Shown here: positions 44,746-53,148 of the stretch, piece after piece
How the letters are laid out: each line of letters begins with the position of its first letter
Numbering within the stretch: position 1 is the stretch's first letter
Origin: Sphingopyxis sp. CCNWLW2
Lineage (GTDB): Bacteria > Pseudomonadota > Alphaproteobacteria > Sphingomonadales > Sphingomonadaceae
Assembly (NCBI RefSeq): GCF_037095755.1
Contig: NZ_JBAWKJ010000001.1
Coordinates: 2,235,001 to 2,299,000 of the forward strand
DNA length: 64,000 nt
Reading direction: 5' to 3'
Notes under the pieces: model-generated
What the model was told of the DNA's origin: nothing
The model's input: only the letters and a program-made list of their open reading frames with translations
Databases searched by the model: none
Made by a program: the position numbers and the translations under genes

Positions 44746-45186
44746 TCAGGGCACGTCGAACCCCAGCCGCCGCATTGCTTCGCAGGCTGCGTCCTGGTCC
44801 TGCTGGGTTGTGCCTCCCGAGATCGCGAACCCGCCAACTACCTTGCCATTTTCAATCAGCGGATACCCGCCGCCGACCGCGATCACGCGGGGGAGATTGG
44901 CCAGCGGCGCGACCCCCGGATTGGCGGTGAGCGCGTTCCACACATGGGTGGGATGGCCGAGCGACGCGGCCGTCCACGCCTTGTTGATGGCGATCTCCGC
45001 GGTAAGAAAGGGGGCACCATCGGTGCGCTGAAACGCGCGCAGCACGCCGGCCTCGTCGACCACCGCGATCGCAGCCTGGAATCCGCCCGCTTCGGCGAGC
45101 TCCAGCGCGGTGTGGACCAGCGACGCGGCCGCGGACCGGGTCACCGACTTCTGGTCGCGCGTCCGTTGGCCTTCGTCTTGCATCAT
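44746..45186 (-). CDS. GlcG/HbpS-family protein
   Basis: A 146-residue GlcG/HbpS-like protein. Start ATG 45186 follows GGAGGG. Signature parts: ELAEAGGFQAAIAVVDEAGV, RTDGAPFLTAEIAINKAWTA, IAVGGGYPLIENGKVVGGFA and ISGGTTQQDQ. HbpS binds haem in streptomycetes and GlcG sits in the glycolate operon of E. coli, but the biochemical role of most members is unknown. It is often found in operons for oxidised organic acids. Here it lies between an SDR and the Gfo/Idh gene. It could be a small accessory or an isomerase; no firm function is proposed. Confidence 0.85.
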   Translation of the reverse strand: MMQDEGQRTRDQKSVTRSAAASLVHTALELAEAGGFQAAIAVVDEAGVLRAFQRTDGAPFLTAEIAINKAWTAASLGHPTHVWNALTANPGVAPLANLPRVIAVGGGYPLIENGKVVGGFAISGGTTQQDQDAACEAMRRLGFDVP

Positions 45187-45214
45187 GATAAATTTCCCTC
45201 CGGACCGGGGCGCA

Positions 45215-45973
45215 TCAATAGGGCCAAGCGGCGCGGGTGAAGACGCCGCCATCGACCCAGAGGGTCTGCCCGGTTACGAAGCGCGCCGCGGGGCTTGCGA
45301 AAAACAGGACGACGTCGGCCACGTCGGAGGGTGTCCCGACGCGCCCGAGCGGCGTGATCGGTGCCCAGCTCGCTTCATAGTCCGGCGCTTCCTCGAAGGT
45401 GCGCTCGGTTGCGATCGCCCCCGGTGCCACGCAGTTGACGCGAATCCCGAACGCGCCGAGCTCAACCGCAGCCGACTTGGTGAACTGCTCGATACCGCCC
45501 TTGGACGCGGTGTAATCGACGAGATTCGGGAAGGCGAGCTTGTTGCAGCCCGATCCGAGATTGACGATGGCGCCGCCGCCCGCCTCCTTCATCAGCCGCG
45601 CCGCGGCTTGCGTATTGAGAAAACAGCCTTTGAGATTGGTGCGAAGCACATCGTCCCACCGGTCTTCTTCGAGGTCGAGCAGGGGTGACCAGGTCTGGAT
45701 GCCCGCATTGTTCACGAGCAGCGACGGCGCGGAGCCATGCCAGGCGACCGCGCGTGCGTGAAAATCGTCGACGTCGCTCTTGATCCCGACATCGCAGGGC
45801 AGCGCGAGAATCCGGCGACCCTCCGTCGCCAGCGCCGTGGCGAAGGCCTCGGCGGCATCTCCCTTCGCGCGATAGTTGAAGGCGACGGCATAGCCCGCGG
45901 CGGCGCATGCCTCGACGAGGTGGCGACCGATGCCCGAGCTTCCCCCGGTCACGATAGCGAGTGGGCTGGTCAA
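45215..45973 (-). CDS. SDR-family dehydrogenase, possible aldose 1-dehydrogenase
   Basis: A 252-residue classical short-chain dehydrogenase. Motifs: the nucleotide site TGGSSGIG (residues about 9-16), NNAG in SLLVNNAGIQTWSPL, the active-site YTASK, and the C-terminal VDGGVF. The overall form is like glucose or rhamnose 1-dehydrogenases of non-phosphorylative sugar routes. ATG 45973 overlaps the upstream SDR stop by 4 bases. It would oxidise the free sugar to its lactone. The alternative for that step is the Gfo/Idh enzyme in the same operon. The cofactor (NAD or NADP) is not decided by eye. Confidence 0.82.
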   Translation of the reverse strand: MTSPLAIVTGGSSGIGRHLVEACAAAGYAVAFNYRAKGDAAEAFATALATEGRRILALPCDVGIKSDVDDFHARAVAWHGSAPSLLVNNAGIQTWSPLLDLEEDRWDDVLRTNLKGCFLNTQAAARLMKEAGGGAIVNLGSGCNKLAFPNLVDYTASKGGIEQFTKSAAVELGAFGIRVNCVAPGAIATERTFEEAPDYEASWAPITPLGRVGTPSDVADVVLFFASPAARFVTGQTLWVDGGVFTRAAWPY

Positions 45974-46713
45974 AGGCTCATCCCTCCGTCGATCACAAGA
46001 TTGGTCCCGGTTGCGAATCCCGCTTCGTCGGACGCGAGATAGGCGGCCGCGGCGGCGACTTCCTCCGCGGTGCCCAGCCTTCCCATCGCCTGGCGCGCAA
46101 TGAAGGCGGCGCGGGCTGTCTCGACGTCGCCGGTCGCCGCCCAGCGCTCGTGAAGCGATGGCGTATCGACGGTGCCGGGGCTGATCGAATTGCAGCGGAT
46201 GCCCTGCTTCACATAATCGCGTGCAACCGACATGGTGAGCCCGATGACCGCCGCCTTGGTCGTGCCATAGGCGAAGCGGTTCGGGGCTGCCATGACCGAC
46301 GAAACGACCGAAGCGATGTTGACGATCGACCCCGACCGGCGATCGATCATCGCCGGAAGAAAGGCCTGGATCATCTTCGCCATGCTGCGGACATTCAGCG
46401 AATAACTCCGATCAAGATCCTCGAGGCTCGATTCAAGCAGTGGACCCGAGGCCACGAAGCCGACGCAGTTGACGAGGACATCGATCGCGCCGGATTGCGC
46501 GGCGGCGGCATCGACCGCCCGATCATCGGTCACGTCGAGAATGACGTGCCGGACACCGGGCACGGGTTCGTGGGCAAAGCGGATGTCGGCGCCCACGACG
46601 TCAGCGCCTTCGCGGGCAAGGCGCTCGGCGATGCTGCGTCCGATCCCCTGGCCGGCCGCGGTCACGAAACAATGCTTGCCGGCAAGCCGGCCGGCGCAAA
46701 CTCGGTCAGTCAT
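45970..46713 (-). CDS. SDR-family dehydrogenase, likely 3-deoxy-2-keto-sugar-acid 4-dehydrogenase
   Basis: A 247-residue short-chain dehydrogenase. GRLAGKHCFVTAAGQGIGRS has the TAAGQGIG nucleotide motif typical of the branch that holds sphingomonad L-2-keto-3-deoxyrhamnonate 4-dehydrogenase and human BDH2. The active site is YGTTK; the C-terminus has LASDEAGFATGTNLVIDGGM. In the non-phosphorylative route it would oxidise C4 of the 2-keto-3-deoxy acid to give the 2,4-diketo acid split by the FAH-family enzyme. It heads a tight operon with three more genes on the minus strand. The placement of this SDR at step four is an inference from motif and context. Confidence 0.82.
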   Translation of the reverse strand: MTDRVCAGRLAGKHCFVTAAGQGIGRSIAERLAREGADVVGADIRFAHEPVPGVRHVILDVTDDRAVDAAAAQSGAIDVLVNCVGFVASGPLLESSLEDLDRSYSLNVRSMAKMIQAFLPAMIDRRSGSIVNIASVVSSVMAAPNRFAYGTTKAAVIGLTMSVARDYVKQGIRCNSISPGTVDTPSLHERWAATGDVETARAAFIARQAMGRLGTAEEVAAAAAYLASDEAGFATGTNLVIDGGMSL

Positions 46714-46785
46714 TCAGATATCTCCCATATAAGATCACGGGCGGCGTGGCGGCGACCCAAATATTGTCACGGGCCGCTGCCCGTC

Positions 46786-47250
46786 TCAGGACCGCGACGT
46801 GCATACGTTCGCGGCATGTTGACGAAAATCCTCCGACCCGTCGTCGACCCGCCCGGTCTTCATCGTGTCGATGTGGAAGAAGCGCTTGAAGGTGACGCCA
46901 CCGTCGCTCGACACTTCGCCGCACCGGATGCCAAGATCGCGCGACAAGAGCTGGACGTCGCGAATGATCGCGGTCGGTGCAAGCGCGAGCGCGTGCGCCA
47001 TATCCCCGGGGGGAGCGGTGCCTTTACTCGCGGCTTCTGCAGCCCGCGTGCCTGACGGCGCGTTCGCCGCTGCGGCGCCCGCCGGCGTCGTCGGGAGGGT
47101 TACTGCCCAATGGTCGCGCTGCGGCTCGGCCGACGGTGTTGTGCGCGCGTAGAATAGCGCGATCAGCAGCATCGCTGCCGCTACGAGCGATGCGATGACA
47201 AGGATGCGCGCAAGCATCCGGGGCGGCTGGCCCGTTTCCATCTGTTCCAT
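46786..47250 (-). CDS. hypothetical membrane-anchored protein
   Basis: A 154-residue protein with one N-terminal membrane span (residues about 13-33, ARILVIASLVAAAMLLIALF), then an Ala/Pro/Thr-rich low-complexity linker to about residue 85, then a small soluble domain with two cysteines (LSRDLGIRCGEVSSDGGVTF and HAANVCTSRS). Start ATG 47250 has AAGGAG 9 bases upstream; ATG 47238 is possible. It sits between the cutinase-like hydrolase and the SDR operon, same strand, with 71-72 bp gaps on both sides. I do not recognise a family. The two cysteines could form a disulphide in the periplasm. Confidence 0.6.
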   Translation of the reverse strand: MEQMETGQPPRMLARILVIASLVAAAMLLIALFYARTTPSAEPQRDHWAVTLPTTPAGAAAANAPSGTRAAEAASKGTAPPGDMAHALALAPTAIIRDVQLLSRDLGIRCGEVSSDGGVTFKRFFHIDTMKTGRVDDGSEDFRQHAANVCTSRS

Positions 47251-47280
47251 CTCCTATATCTCCTTCGCCGGCCCGGCGAC

Positions 47281-47308
47281 CCTCCCGCTGCGACGTCGCG
47301 GCGGGAGG
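47281..47308. repeat. hairpin downstream of the cutinase-like gene
   Basis: CCTCCCGC (47281-47288) pairs with GCGGGAGG (47301-47308); the loop itself contains GCGACGTCGC. It begins 13 bases after the hydrolase stop on the minus strand. No clear T-run, so it may attenuate read-through into the next gene. Confidence 0.5.
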
Positions 47309-47321
47309 AGGCGCCTCGGTG

Positions 47322-48251
47322 TCAGGGCACGTTGGAGAGATTCATTGTCCAGTTGACGTTGGGCAGGAAGAATTCGCCGCCCTGCTTGAAGGCATTGCCG
47401 CCATCGGTGGCACCCTGCAGTTGCCACATCAGCCAGGCCGTCGAGTAGCCGAGATAGGGATAGGCGCCCTGCGCGCAGCCCGAGTTGGGGCAATTGGGAG
47501 TCGCGCCGCTCCCCACGTCGCCGTGATTGGCATATTTGAGGAGCGCATAGGCCTTGAGAGCCGGGGCAGGCACGGGATTATACCAGTCGGGTGTGCCGCT
47601 GTCTGGCGTGCTGCTCCACTGGAAGATCGACTTGGTCACGCCGGAGCCGTTGTAGGTGCCCGGAATGACGTTGCAGCACAGAAGCGAGAAGAACCAGGGC
47701 GCGGTGTGGAAGCCGACGTAGGTCTTGAACAGAGGGCTCTTGCGCGCGTGGAGGTTGGTAACCGAAGCGCCGCCCTGCGAGTGACCCGCTGCGGCAAAAT
47801 TGGTGGTGTCGATCTTGTTGTAGAAGATGCTCGACGCGCTGTTTCCCTGGTTGATGATATATTGGGCCGCGTCGGCCGTCGTCTTGCCGTTCCCGGTGCC
47901 GTCGTCGCGTGACGCGACAACGACGAATCCCCACGACGCCAGATGCTTGAGATAATATTCGTAAACCACCGGCGTCTGGCCCGAGCCATTTGCCCAACTC
48001 ACCACGGGGTGCTTGAAGCCGCTTGCCAATCCCTTGATCGGGTTGGTGCCAAGATTTGTCGGGTACCAGATGTCGCACAATCTGTTCTCGGTGTCACAGG
48101 CGACCGCCGAGACGGTCTTGGTGACGGCCCATGGTCCGAGGGCCTGATACTTGGCCTCGATCGGCCCTTTGGTCGTATAGGCTGGAACCTGCGCAGCGGC
48201 AGGCACGGTTAGGGTGGCCGCCAGGGCAGCGGCAATGAACGCTTTCAGCAT
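47322..48251 (-). CDS. exported alpha/beta hydrolase of the cutinase/PET hydrolase-like type
   Basis: A 309-residue secreted serine hydrolase. ATG 48251 follows GGGAG at 7 bases; the signal peptide ends at TVPAAAQ. Domain order: [47 protein letters not shown] with Ser158 as nucleophile, then an Asp/His region near the C-terminus. This is the alpha/beta hydrolase group that holds dienelactone-hydrolase-like, PET hydrolase and chlorophyllase-like enzymes. Two cysteines near residue 180 (LLCCNV) and two near 275 ([10 protein letters not shown]) may form disulphides. No Met/Trp site typical of true PETase was established. It adds another esterase type to the locus; target could be a fatty or hydroxy-fatty ester. 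It is preceded by an operator at 48326-48343. Confidence 0.8.
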   Translation of the reverse strand: MLKAFIAAALAATLTVPAAAQVPAYTTKGPIEAKYQALGPWAVTKTVSAVACDTENRLCDIWYPTNLGTNPIKGLASGFKHPVVSWANGSGQTPVVYEYYLKHLASWGFVVVASRDDGTGNGKTTADAAQYIINQGNSASSIFYNKIDTTNFAAAGHSQGGASVTNLHARKSPLFKTYVGFHTAPWFFSLLCCNVIPGTYNGSGVTKSIFQWSSTPDSGTPDWYNPVPAPALKAYALLKYANHGDVGSGATPNCPNSGCAQGAYPYLGYSTAWLMWQLQGATDGGNAFKQGGEFFLPNVNWTMNLSNVP

Positions 48252-48325
48252 CCTGTTTCTCCCATGTTGCTTTCGGCTCGGAAGCCGACGGCGAGGATGG
48301 CACCGCAGTATGAGCTTCGCAAGAT

Positions 48326-48343
48326 ATAAACATGCTGGATTGT
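48326..48343. promoter_or_regulatory. shared operator site 11
   Basis: On the minus strand ACAATCC-AGCA-TGTTTAT, running into a -10-like TATATC. It is 74 bp before the hydrolase start at 48251. Confidence 0.55.
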
Positions 48344-48428
48344 TTTTTAGTTGTCTTATTTGCGCGCCTTGGGCATCTTCGGATTCGGTTCGATATGGTC
48401 GGAACTCGTCCGATCTACTTCGAAAAAT

Positions 48429-48446
48429 GCAGTCAATCATGCTTGC
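48429..48446. promoter_or_regulatory. shared operator site 12
   Basis: GCAGTCA-ATCA-TGCTTGC followed by AAAT; 76 bp before the dehydratase start at 48523 and divergent from site 11. Confidence 0.68.
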
Positions 48447-48522
48447 AAATTCGCTCGATCGGAATAGGCGGTCAGCAAGAAAAGGCGCGACGGCAATTGG
48501 CGTGCGCGAGGGGAGATTTCCA

Positions 48523-50313
48523 GTGACAAAAGAGCAGCGCCTGCGGTCGCGAGCCTGGTTCGACAATCCCGCGAACCCGGACATGACTGCGCTCTATCTT
48601 GGCTGGTATCTGAGCTACGGCCTGACTCGCGAGGAACTGCAGTCGGGCAAGCCGATCATCGGCATCGCGCAGACCGGCAGCGATCTTGCACCATGCAACC
48701 GCCAGCATGTCGAACTGGCGAAGCGCATCCGTGAGGGAATCCGCGAAGCGGGCGGCGTCGCCATTGAATTTCCGGTCCACCCGATCCAGGAAACAGGCAA
48801 GCGCCCGACGGCAGGGCTCGACCGCAACCTTGCCTATCTGTCGCTGGTCGAGAGCCTCTACGGCTATCCGCTCGACGGCGTGGTGCTAACGATCGGCTGT
48901 GACAAGACGACGCCTGCGCTGCTGATGGCAGCGGCGACGGTCGATGTTCCTGCCATTGCCTTCTCGGTCGGGCCAATGCTCAACGGCTGGCACCGCGGCC
49001 GCCGGACCGGCTCGGGGACGATCGTCTGGGAAGCGCGTCAGCGCATGGCGGCTGGCGAAATCGACTATGCCGAGTTTCTCGATCTCGTCGCGAGCTCGGC
49101 GCCATCGCCCGGCTATTGCAATACGATGGGCACCGCGACGACGATGAATTCTCTCGCCGAGGTGCTCGGCATGCAGCTCCCGGGCTCGGCCGCGATCCCG
49201 GCGCCCTATCGCGAACGTGGCCAGATGGCTTATCGCACCGGCCTGCGCATCGTCGACATGGTGCGCGAGGATTTGCGGCCATCGCGCATCCTGACGCGCG
49301 ATGCCTTTCACAATGCGATCGTGGTGAACTCGGCGCTCGGCGGATCGAGCAACGCGCCCGTACATCTCGCTGCAATCGCGCGGCACGCGGGCGTCGATCT
49401 GCCGCTCGAGGACTGGCAGCGCGTCGGCCTCGACGTGCCCCTGCTCGTCAATCTCCAGCCCGCCGGCGAATATCTCGGCGAGGATTTCCACCACGCGGGC
49501 GGCGTCCCGGCCGTGGTCGCCCAGCTGATGGGCGCCGGGCTCATTCGCGAGGATGCCTTGACCGCCAACGGCCGGACGATCGGCGACAATTGCCGCGGCG
49601 CCGAAACGATCTTGCCGGAGGTCATCCGGCCGTTCGGCGAGCCGCTGAAGGCGCGCGCCGGCTTCCTCGTCCTCACCGGCAATCTGTTCGATGCGGCGAT
49701 CATGAAGACAAGCGTGATCTCCGAGGAGTATCGCGAGCGCTATTTGTCCAATCCGGCCGATCCCGAAGCGTTCGAGGGCCGTGCCTTCGTGTTCGACGGG
49801 CCCGAAGACTATCACGCGCGCATCGACGATCCGGCGCTCGACATAACGGCCGACGATATCTTGGTGATGCGGGGCGCGGGTCCCATCGGTTTTCCCGGTG
49901 CGGCCGAAGTCGTGAACATGCAGCCGCCAGCCCGGCTCATCCGCGCCGGTGTGCGGTCGATGCCCTGCATCGGAGACGGGCGGCAATCGGGGACGTCGGG
50001 CTCGCCCTCGATTCTCAACGCATCACCCGAAGCGGCGGCAGGCGGCAATCTGGCGCTGCTGCGTACCGGCGATCGCGTGCGGATCGACCTCGCCAAGGGG
50101 CGCGTCGATCTCCTGCTTCCGGTTGAAGAAATTGCCATGAGACGCGCGGAGCTCGATGCGGACAGGGGATATCGCTATCCGCCCTCGCAAACGCCCTGGC
50201 AGGCGCTTCAGCGCGCGTCGGTCGGACATCTTAGCGAAGGCGCGATATTGGAAGGGGCCGAAGCCTTCCAGCGTATCAGCACCATCTTCGGTGTCCCGCG
50301 GGACAATCACTGA
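48523..50313 (+). CDS. IlvD/Edd-family sugar-acid dehydratase
   Basis: A 596-residue Fe-S dehydratase, the length of xylonate or arabonate dehydratases. GTG 48523 follows GGGGAG at 8 bases. Landmarks: [20 protein letters not shown] with the first Cys, [20 protein letters not shown] (Cys126), [20 protein letters not shown] (Cys199), and [17 protein letters not shown] and [20 protein letters not shown]. These supply the cysteines that hold the iron-sulphur cluster. It converts an aldonic acid to its 2-keto-3-deoxy form, step three of the non-phosphorylative route. It is in the IlvD/Edd family and not the enolase family used by L-rhamnonate or L-fuconate dehydratases. So the sugar may differ from those two. 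Confidence 0.88.
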   Translation: MTKEQRLRSRAWFDNPANPDMTALYLGWYLSYGLTREELQSGKPIIGIAQTGSDLAPCNRQHVELAKRIREGIREAGGVAIEFPVHPIQETGKRPTAGLDRNLAYLSLVESLYGYPLDGVVLTIGCDKTTPALLMAAATVDVPAIAFSVGPMLNGWHRGRRTGSGTIVWEARQRMAAGEIDYAEFLDLVASSAPSPGYCNTMGTATTMNSLAEVLGMQLPGSAAIPAPYRERGQMAYRTGLRIVDMVREDLRPSRILTRDAFHNAIVVNSALGGSSNAPVHLAAIARHAGVDLPLEDWQRVGLDVPLLVNLQPAGEYLGEDFHHAGGVPAVVAQLMGAGLIREDALTANGRTIGDNCRGAETILPEVIRPFGEPLKARAGFLVLTGNLFDAAIMKTSVISEEYRERYLSNPADPEAFEGRAFVFDGPEDYHARIDDPALDITADDILVMRGAGPIGFPGAAEVVNMQPPARLIRAGVRSMPCIGDGRQSGTSGSPSILNASPEAAAGGNLALLRTGDRVRIDLAKGRVDLLLPVEEIAMRRAELDADRGYRYPPSQTPWQALQRASVGHLSEGAILEGAEAFQRISTIFGVPRDNH

Positions 50314-50481
50314 TGGCCATTCGGATCGCCGGACCGAGGAGACGACCGCGATGATCTGTTTCCTGCTCTCTGACGAATGCAGCTTCTCGACCGCGGCGAC
50401 CTTCGACACATCCGGCGGCCGCGCGACCTACGAGGGCTAGCTTGCCAAAGCCGCTTGACAGAATCTGCGGCAGAGTCAAAA

Positions 50482-50499
50482 ACAGTCAGATAATCCTGT
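50482..50499. promoter_or_regulatory. shared operator site 13
   Basis: ACAGTCA-GATA-ATCCTGT; strong left arm preceded by AAAA. It is 94 bp before the GPH transporter start used here (50594). Confidence 0.6.
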
Positions 50500-50593
50500 T
50501 TGTTGACAGGTTCGGGAGATGACAAGTGGCGCAACATTCGGGCGCGGGCGCGCTGCACAGGGACCGTGCGAACGGTCAGATCGGGCACCGGAC

Positions 50594-51982
50594 ATGACCG
50601 CCGCAGCCACGACCGCGCAAGTGTCGGGTCGCCTCGGGATGGGCCGGATCATCGGCTACGGCGCCGGCGATTTCGCGTTCAACCTGAGCTTCACCTTCGC
50701 GTCGCTCTTCCTCCTCTATTTCTACACCGACGTGCTCGAGATCCCGGCCGGGACCGCCGGCCTCATCATCATGGTCGCGCTGATCTGGGAAGGGATCACC
50801 GATCCCGTCATCGGGATGATCGCGAACCGGACGCGCTCGCGCTGGGGCCGCTATCGCCCCTATCTCCTGTTCGGATCGGTCCCGCTCGCGCTGTCGGTCG
50901 CCGCGATGTTCCTGCCGCTCGGTCTCACTGGCGGCGCGCTTGTCGCTTATTGTTTCGCGACGCACCTCGTCTACCGCACCGTCTTCACCTTCGTGAACAT
51001 CCCCTATATCGCGCTTTCGGCGCAGATGACGCAGGACAGCGACGCGCGGGGGCAACTCGCGGCGGCGCGCATGCTCTTTGCGATCACATGCGGTCTCCTG
51101 CTCGCGTCGCTCACCCTGCCGCTGGCCAAGGCATTGGGCGGCGGTCAAACGGGCTTTTTCTTCGTCAGCATCCTCTATTCGGCGCTCGCCGCGGCGATCC
51201 TGCTGCTGACCTTCGCGACAACGCGCGAGGATGTCACCGCGGCGACCGGCGATCATCCGAGCCTCAAGGACATGATCGCGACCTTGCGGGCCAACCGCGC
51301 CTTCCTGCTTCTCTTCGCGGCAACGGCGGCGGGCGCGACGGGCTACACCATGTCGGGCAAGGCGCTCATCTATTATCTCAAATATTGGGTCGGCTCGGAG
51401 GCGTTCGTGACGCTCGGTCTCGTCGTCTCGCTCGGGGCATCGGCGTTGGCGATGATCCCCTGGATGATCGTGGCGCGGCGGCGCAGCAAACGCTTCGTCT
51501 GGCTCGCTGGCGCCGGGCTCAACATGCTCGCCTATCTTATCATTCTTGCGCTCGCACCGCGCGGCGGCGCGGCGCTCTGGCTGCCGCTGGTGATGATCGG
51601 GATCGGCAATTCTGCGTTCATCCTGACCTTCTGGTCGATGCTCCCCGACACCGTCGAATATGGCGAGTGGAAGACCGGTACGCGCGCCGAGGGGGCGGTC
51701 TTCGGCCTCATCGCATTCTCGCAGAAAGTCGCGCTGGGGATCGGTACCGGTTTCATCGGGCTGATCATGGGCTGGATCGGCTATGTGCCCAACCGTCCGC
51801 AGTCGCCCGAGACGCTCCACGGGATTGTCCTGCTCTACGGCACCGGCCCGCTCCTTCTCTTCGCCGCAAGCGTCGCCGTCATCTGGTTCTATCCGCTCTC
51901 GGGCGATACCCATCGCCGCATCGTGCGGATCATCGAGCGTCGCCGTGCGCGCGTGGTCCCGGACCCGGTGGCCGTTCCATGA
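50594..51982 (+). CDS. GPH-family (MelB-like) sugar:cation symporter
   Basis: A 462-residue membrane carrier of the glycoside-pentoside-hexuronide family. Landmarks: IIGYGAGDFAFNLSFTFASL, DPVIGMIANRTRSRWGRYRP with the DPxxGxxxxRTRxRWGRxRP family motif, and FWSMLPDTVEYGEWKTGTRA. Start 50594 was chosen because the earlier ATG at 50519 abuts its ribosome-site-like GGGAG and adds a non-family basic leader. Substrates of GPH carriers include melibiose, xylosides and isoprimeverose. It heads a GPH-ThuA-GH42 operon with four-base or shorter overlaps, so it should carry a glycoside cleaved by the GH42 enzyme in the cytoplasm. Confidence 0.88.
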   Translation: MTAAATTAQVSGRLGMGRIIGYGAGDFAFNLSFTFASLFLLYFYTDVLEIPAGTAGLIIMVALIWEGITDPVIGMIANRTRSRWGRYRPYLLFGSVPLALSVAAMFLPLGLTGGALVAYCFATHLVYRTVFTFVNIPYIALSAQMTQDSDARGQLAAARMLFAITCGLLLASLTLPLAKALGGGQTGFFFVSILYSALAAAILLLTFATTREDVTAATGDHPSLKDMIATLRANRAFLLLFAATAAGATGYTMSGKALIYYLKYWVGSEAFVTLGLVVSLGASALAMIPWMIVARRRSKRFVWLAGAGLNMLAYLIILALAPRGGAALWLPLVMIGIGNSAFILTFWSMLPDTVEYGEWKTGTRAEGAVFGLIAFSQKVALGIGTGFIGLIMGWIGYVPNRPQSPETLHGIVLLYGTGPLLLFAASVAVIWFYPLSGDTHRRIVRIIERRRARVVPDPVAVP

Positions 51983-53148
51983 ACGCATCATCGTCCCCGG
52001 CCCGCCGCTTGCGCGCCTTCGCGGGCCTTGCCCTGGCGCTCGGCGTCTCCGTTACGGGAGGCGCGAACGCGGCGACCGGTGGGGTTCGCGATTGCCCGCT
52101 CGCGCGCACGGCCTATTCGGCCGATACGCCTGTCATCGATCTCCTCCTTGACGAGAGAGCGAAGGCCATCGTCGAATCGGCGGGCGTTTTTGCGAAGATG
52201 CCGCCCATCGCACTGCGAACGACACCGCCCAGCTTTGCATCGATTCTCTCGCTCAGGGTCATGGCCCGGACCCTTCCGCTCGATGAGAAGATGGTCGCGG
52301 ATCTCGAAAAGCGACTCGCCGTTTTGCCGATCCGGCCCGAGGACAGCATCGCGCGCTGTGCGCGCTACGAGGCGGACAAGGCGGATGCGCTCGCCGTCCC
52401 GGCAGGCGCGCCGGCGGTCCTGATTTTCGACCGCAGCAACGGCTTTCGCGACGGGCCTTCGATTCTCGCCGCCACCGAGGCGCTTCAGGCGATCGGGGAA
52501 CGACGCGGCTGGACTTTCGTCTTCTCGAGCAGCGCCGGCGACTTTACGCCGCGCAACCTCTCGCGTTTCCGCGCCATTCTCTGGAACAATGTCAGCGGCG
52601 ACATGCTGACCCTTGGCCAGCGCGCGGCGCTTCGCCGCTTCGTCGAGCGGGGCGGGGGCTTCGCCGCCATCCATGGCTCGGGCGGTGACCCGATCTATCT
52701 GTGGGACTGGTATGCCGACGAGCTGATCGGCGCGCGCTTCATCGGTCATCCCGACGCACATCAGAAGGGCCGGATCATCGTCGAAAATCCCGCGGATCCC
52801 CTGACCGCCGGCATTGCCCGCGACTGGGCACCCGTCGAGGAATGGTACAGCTTCGCAAAGAGCCCGCGCGGGCCGCGCACGCGCGTCCTGCTCAGCCTTG
52901 ACGAGACGAGCTACAAGCCGGTTTCCGGGGGCCGCGATCTCAGCATGGGCGATCATCCGATCGCCTGGATCCGCTGCGTCGGTCGCGGCCGCTCCTTCTA
53001 TTCCGCCATCGGACACCGGCCGGAAAATTATCGCGATCCCAACAATGTGCGGCTGATCGAACAAGGTATCGCGTGGACCATGGGGCTCGCGCCTTCGGGC
53101 TGCCGCCGCGACGGTCTTATGTCTCCCTCTCTTCCCGGAACCCCGTAG
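51979..53148 (+). CDS. exported ThuA-domain protein with an N-terminal extension
   Basis: A 389-residue protein. It starts at ATG 51979, overlapping the GPH gene as ATGA. A signal peptide runs to about residue 32 (LALALGVSVTGGANAA). Residues about 35-140 form a helical region I do not recognise, with cysteines in RDCPLART and IARCARYEADKA. Residues about 145-380 form a ThuA-like class I glutamine amidotransferase fold (VLIFDRSNGFRDGPSILAAT, AILWNNVSGDMLTLGQRAAL, FVERGGGFAAIHGSGG, PIAWIRCVGRGRSFYSAIGH). ThuA proteins co-occur with ThuB dehydrogenases that make 3-keto-trehalose, and with 3-keto-glycoside enzymes. It is probably periplasmic. The reaction is not known to me. Confidence 0.82.
   Translation: MNASSSPARRLRAFAGLALALGVSVTGGANAATGGVRDCPLARTAYSADTPVIDLLLDERAKAIVESAGVFAKMPPIALRTTPPSFASILSLRVMARTLPLDEKMVADLEKRLAVLPIRPEDSIARCARYEADKADALAVPAGAPAVLIFDRSNGFRDGPSILAATEALQAIGERRGWTFVFSSSAGDFTPRNLSRFRAILWNNVSGDMLTLGQRAALRRFVERGGGFAAIHGSGGDPIYLWDWYADELIGARFIGHPDAHQKGRIIVENPADPLTAGIARDWAPVEEWYSFAKSPRGPRTRVLLSLDETSYKPVSGGRDLSMGDHPIAWIRCVGRGRSFYSAIGHRPENYRDPNNVRLIEQGIAWTMGLAPSGCRRDGLMSPSLPGTP

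Noticed and set aside
47322..48251. True PET-degrading enzyme
   Set aside because: Only the general fold and GHSQGG motif fit; the substrate-site residues of PETase could not be confirmed, so only a broad cutinase-like call is made.
50519..50593. Longer GPH transporter start at ATG 50519
   Set aside because: Its GGGAG directly touches the ATG, and the added 25 residues are basic and unlike the family N-terminus. It also lies only 19 bp from the operator.
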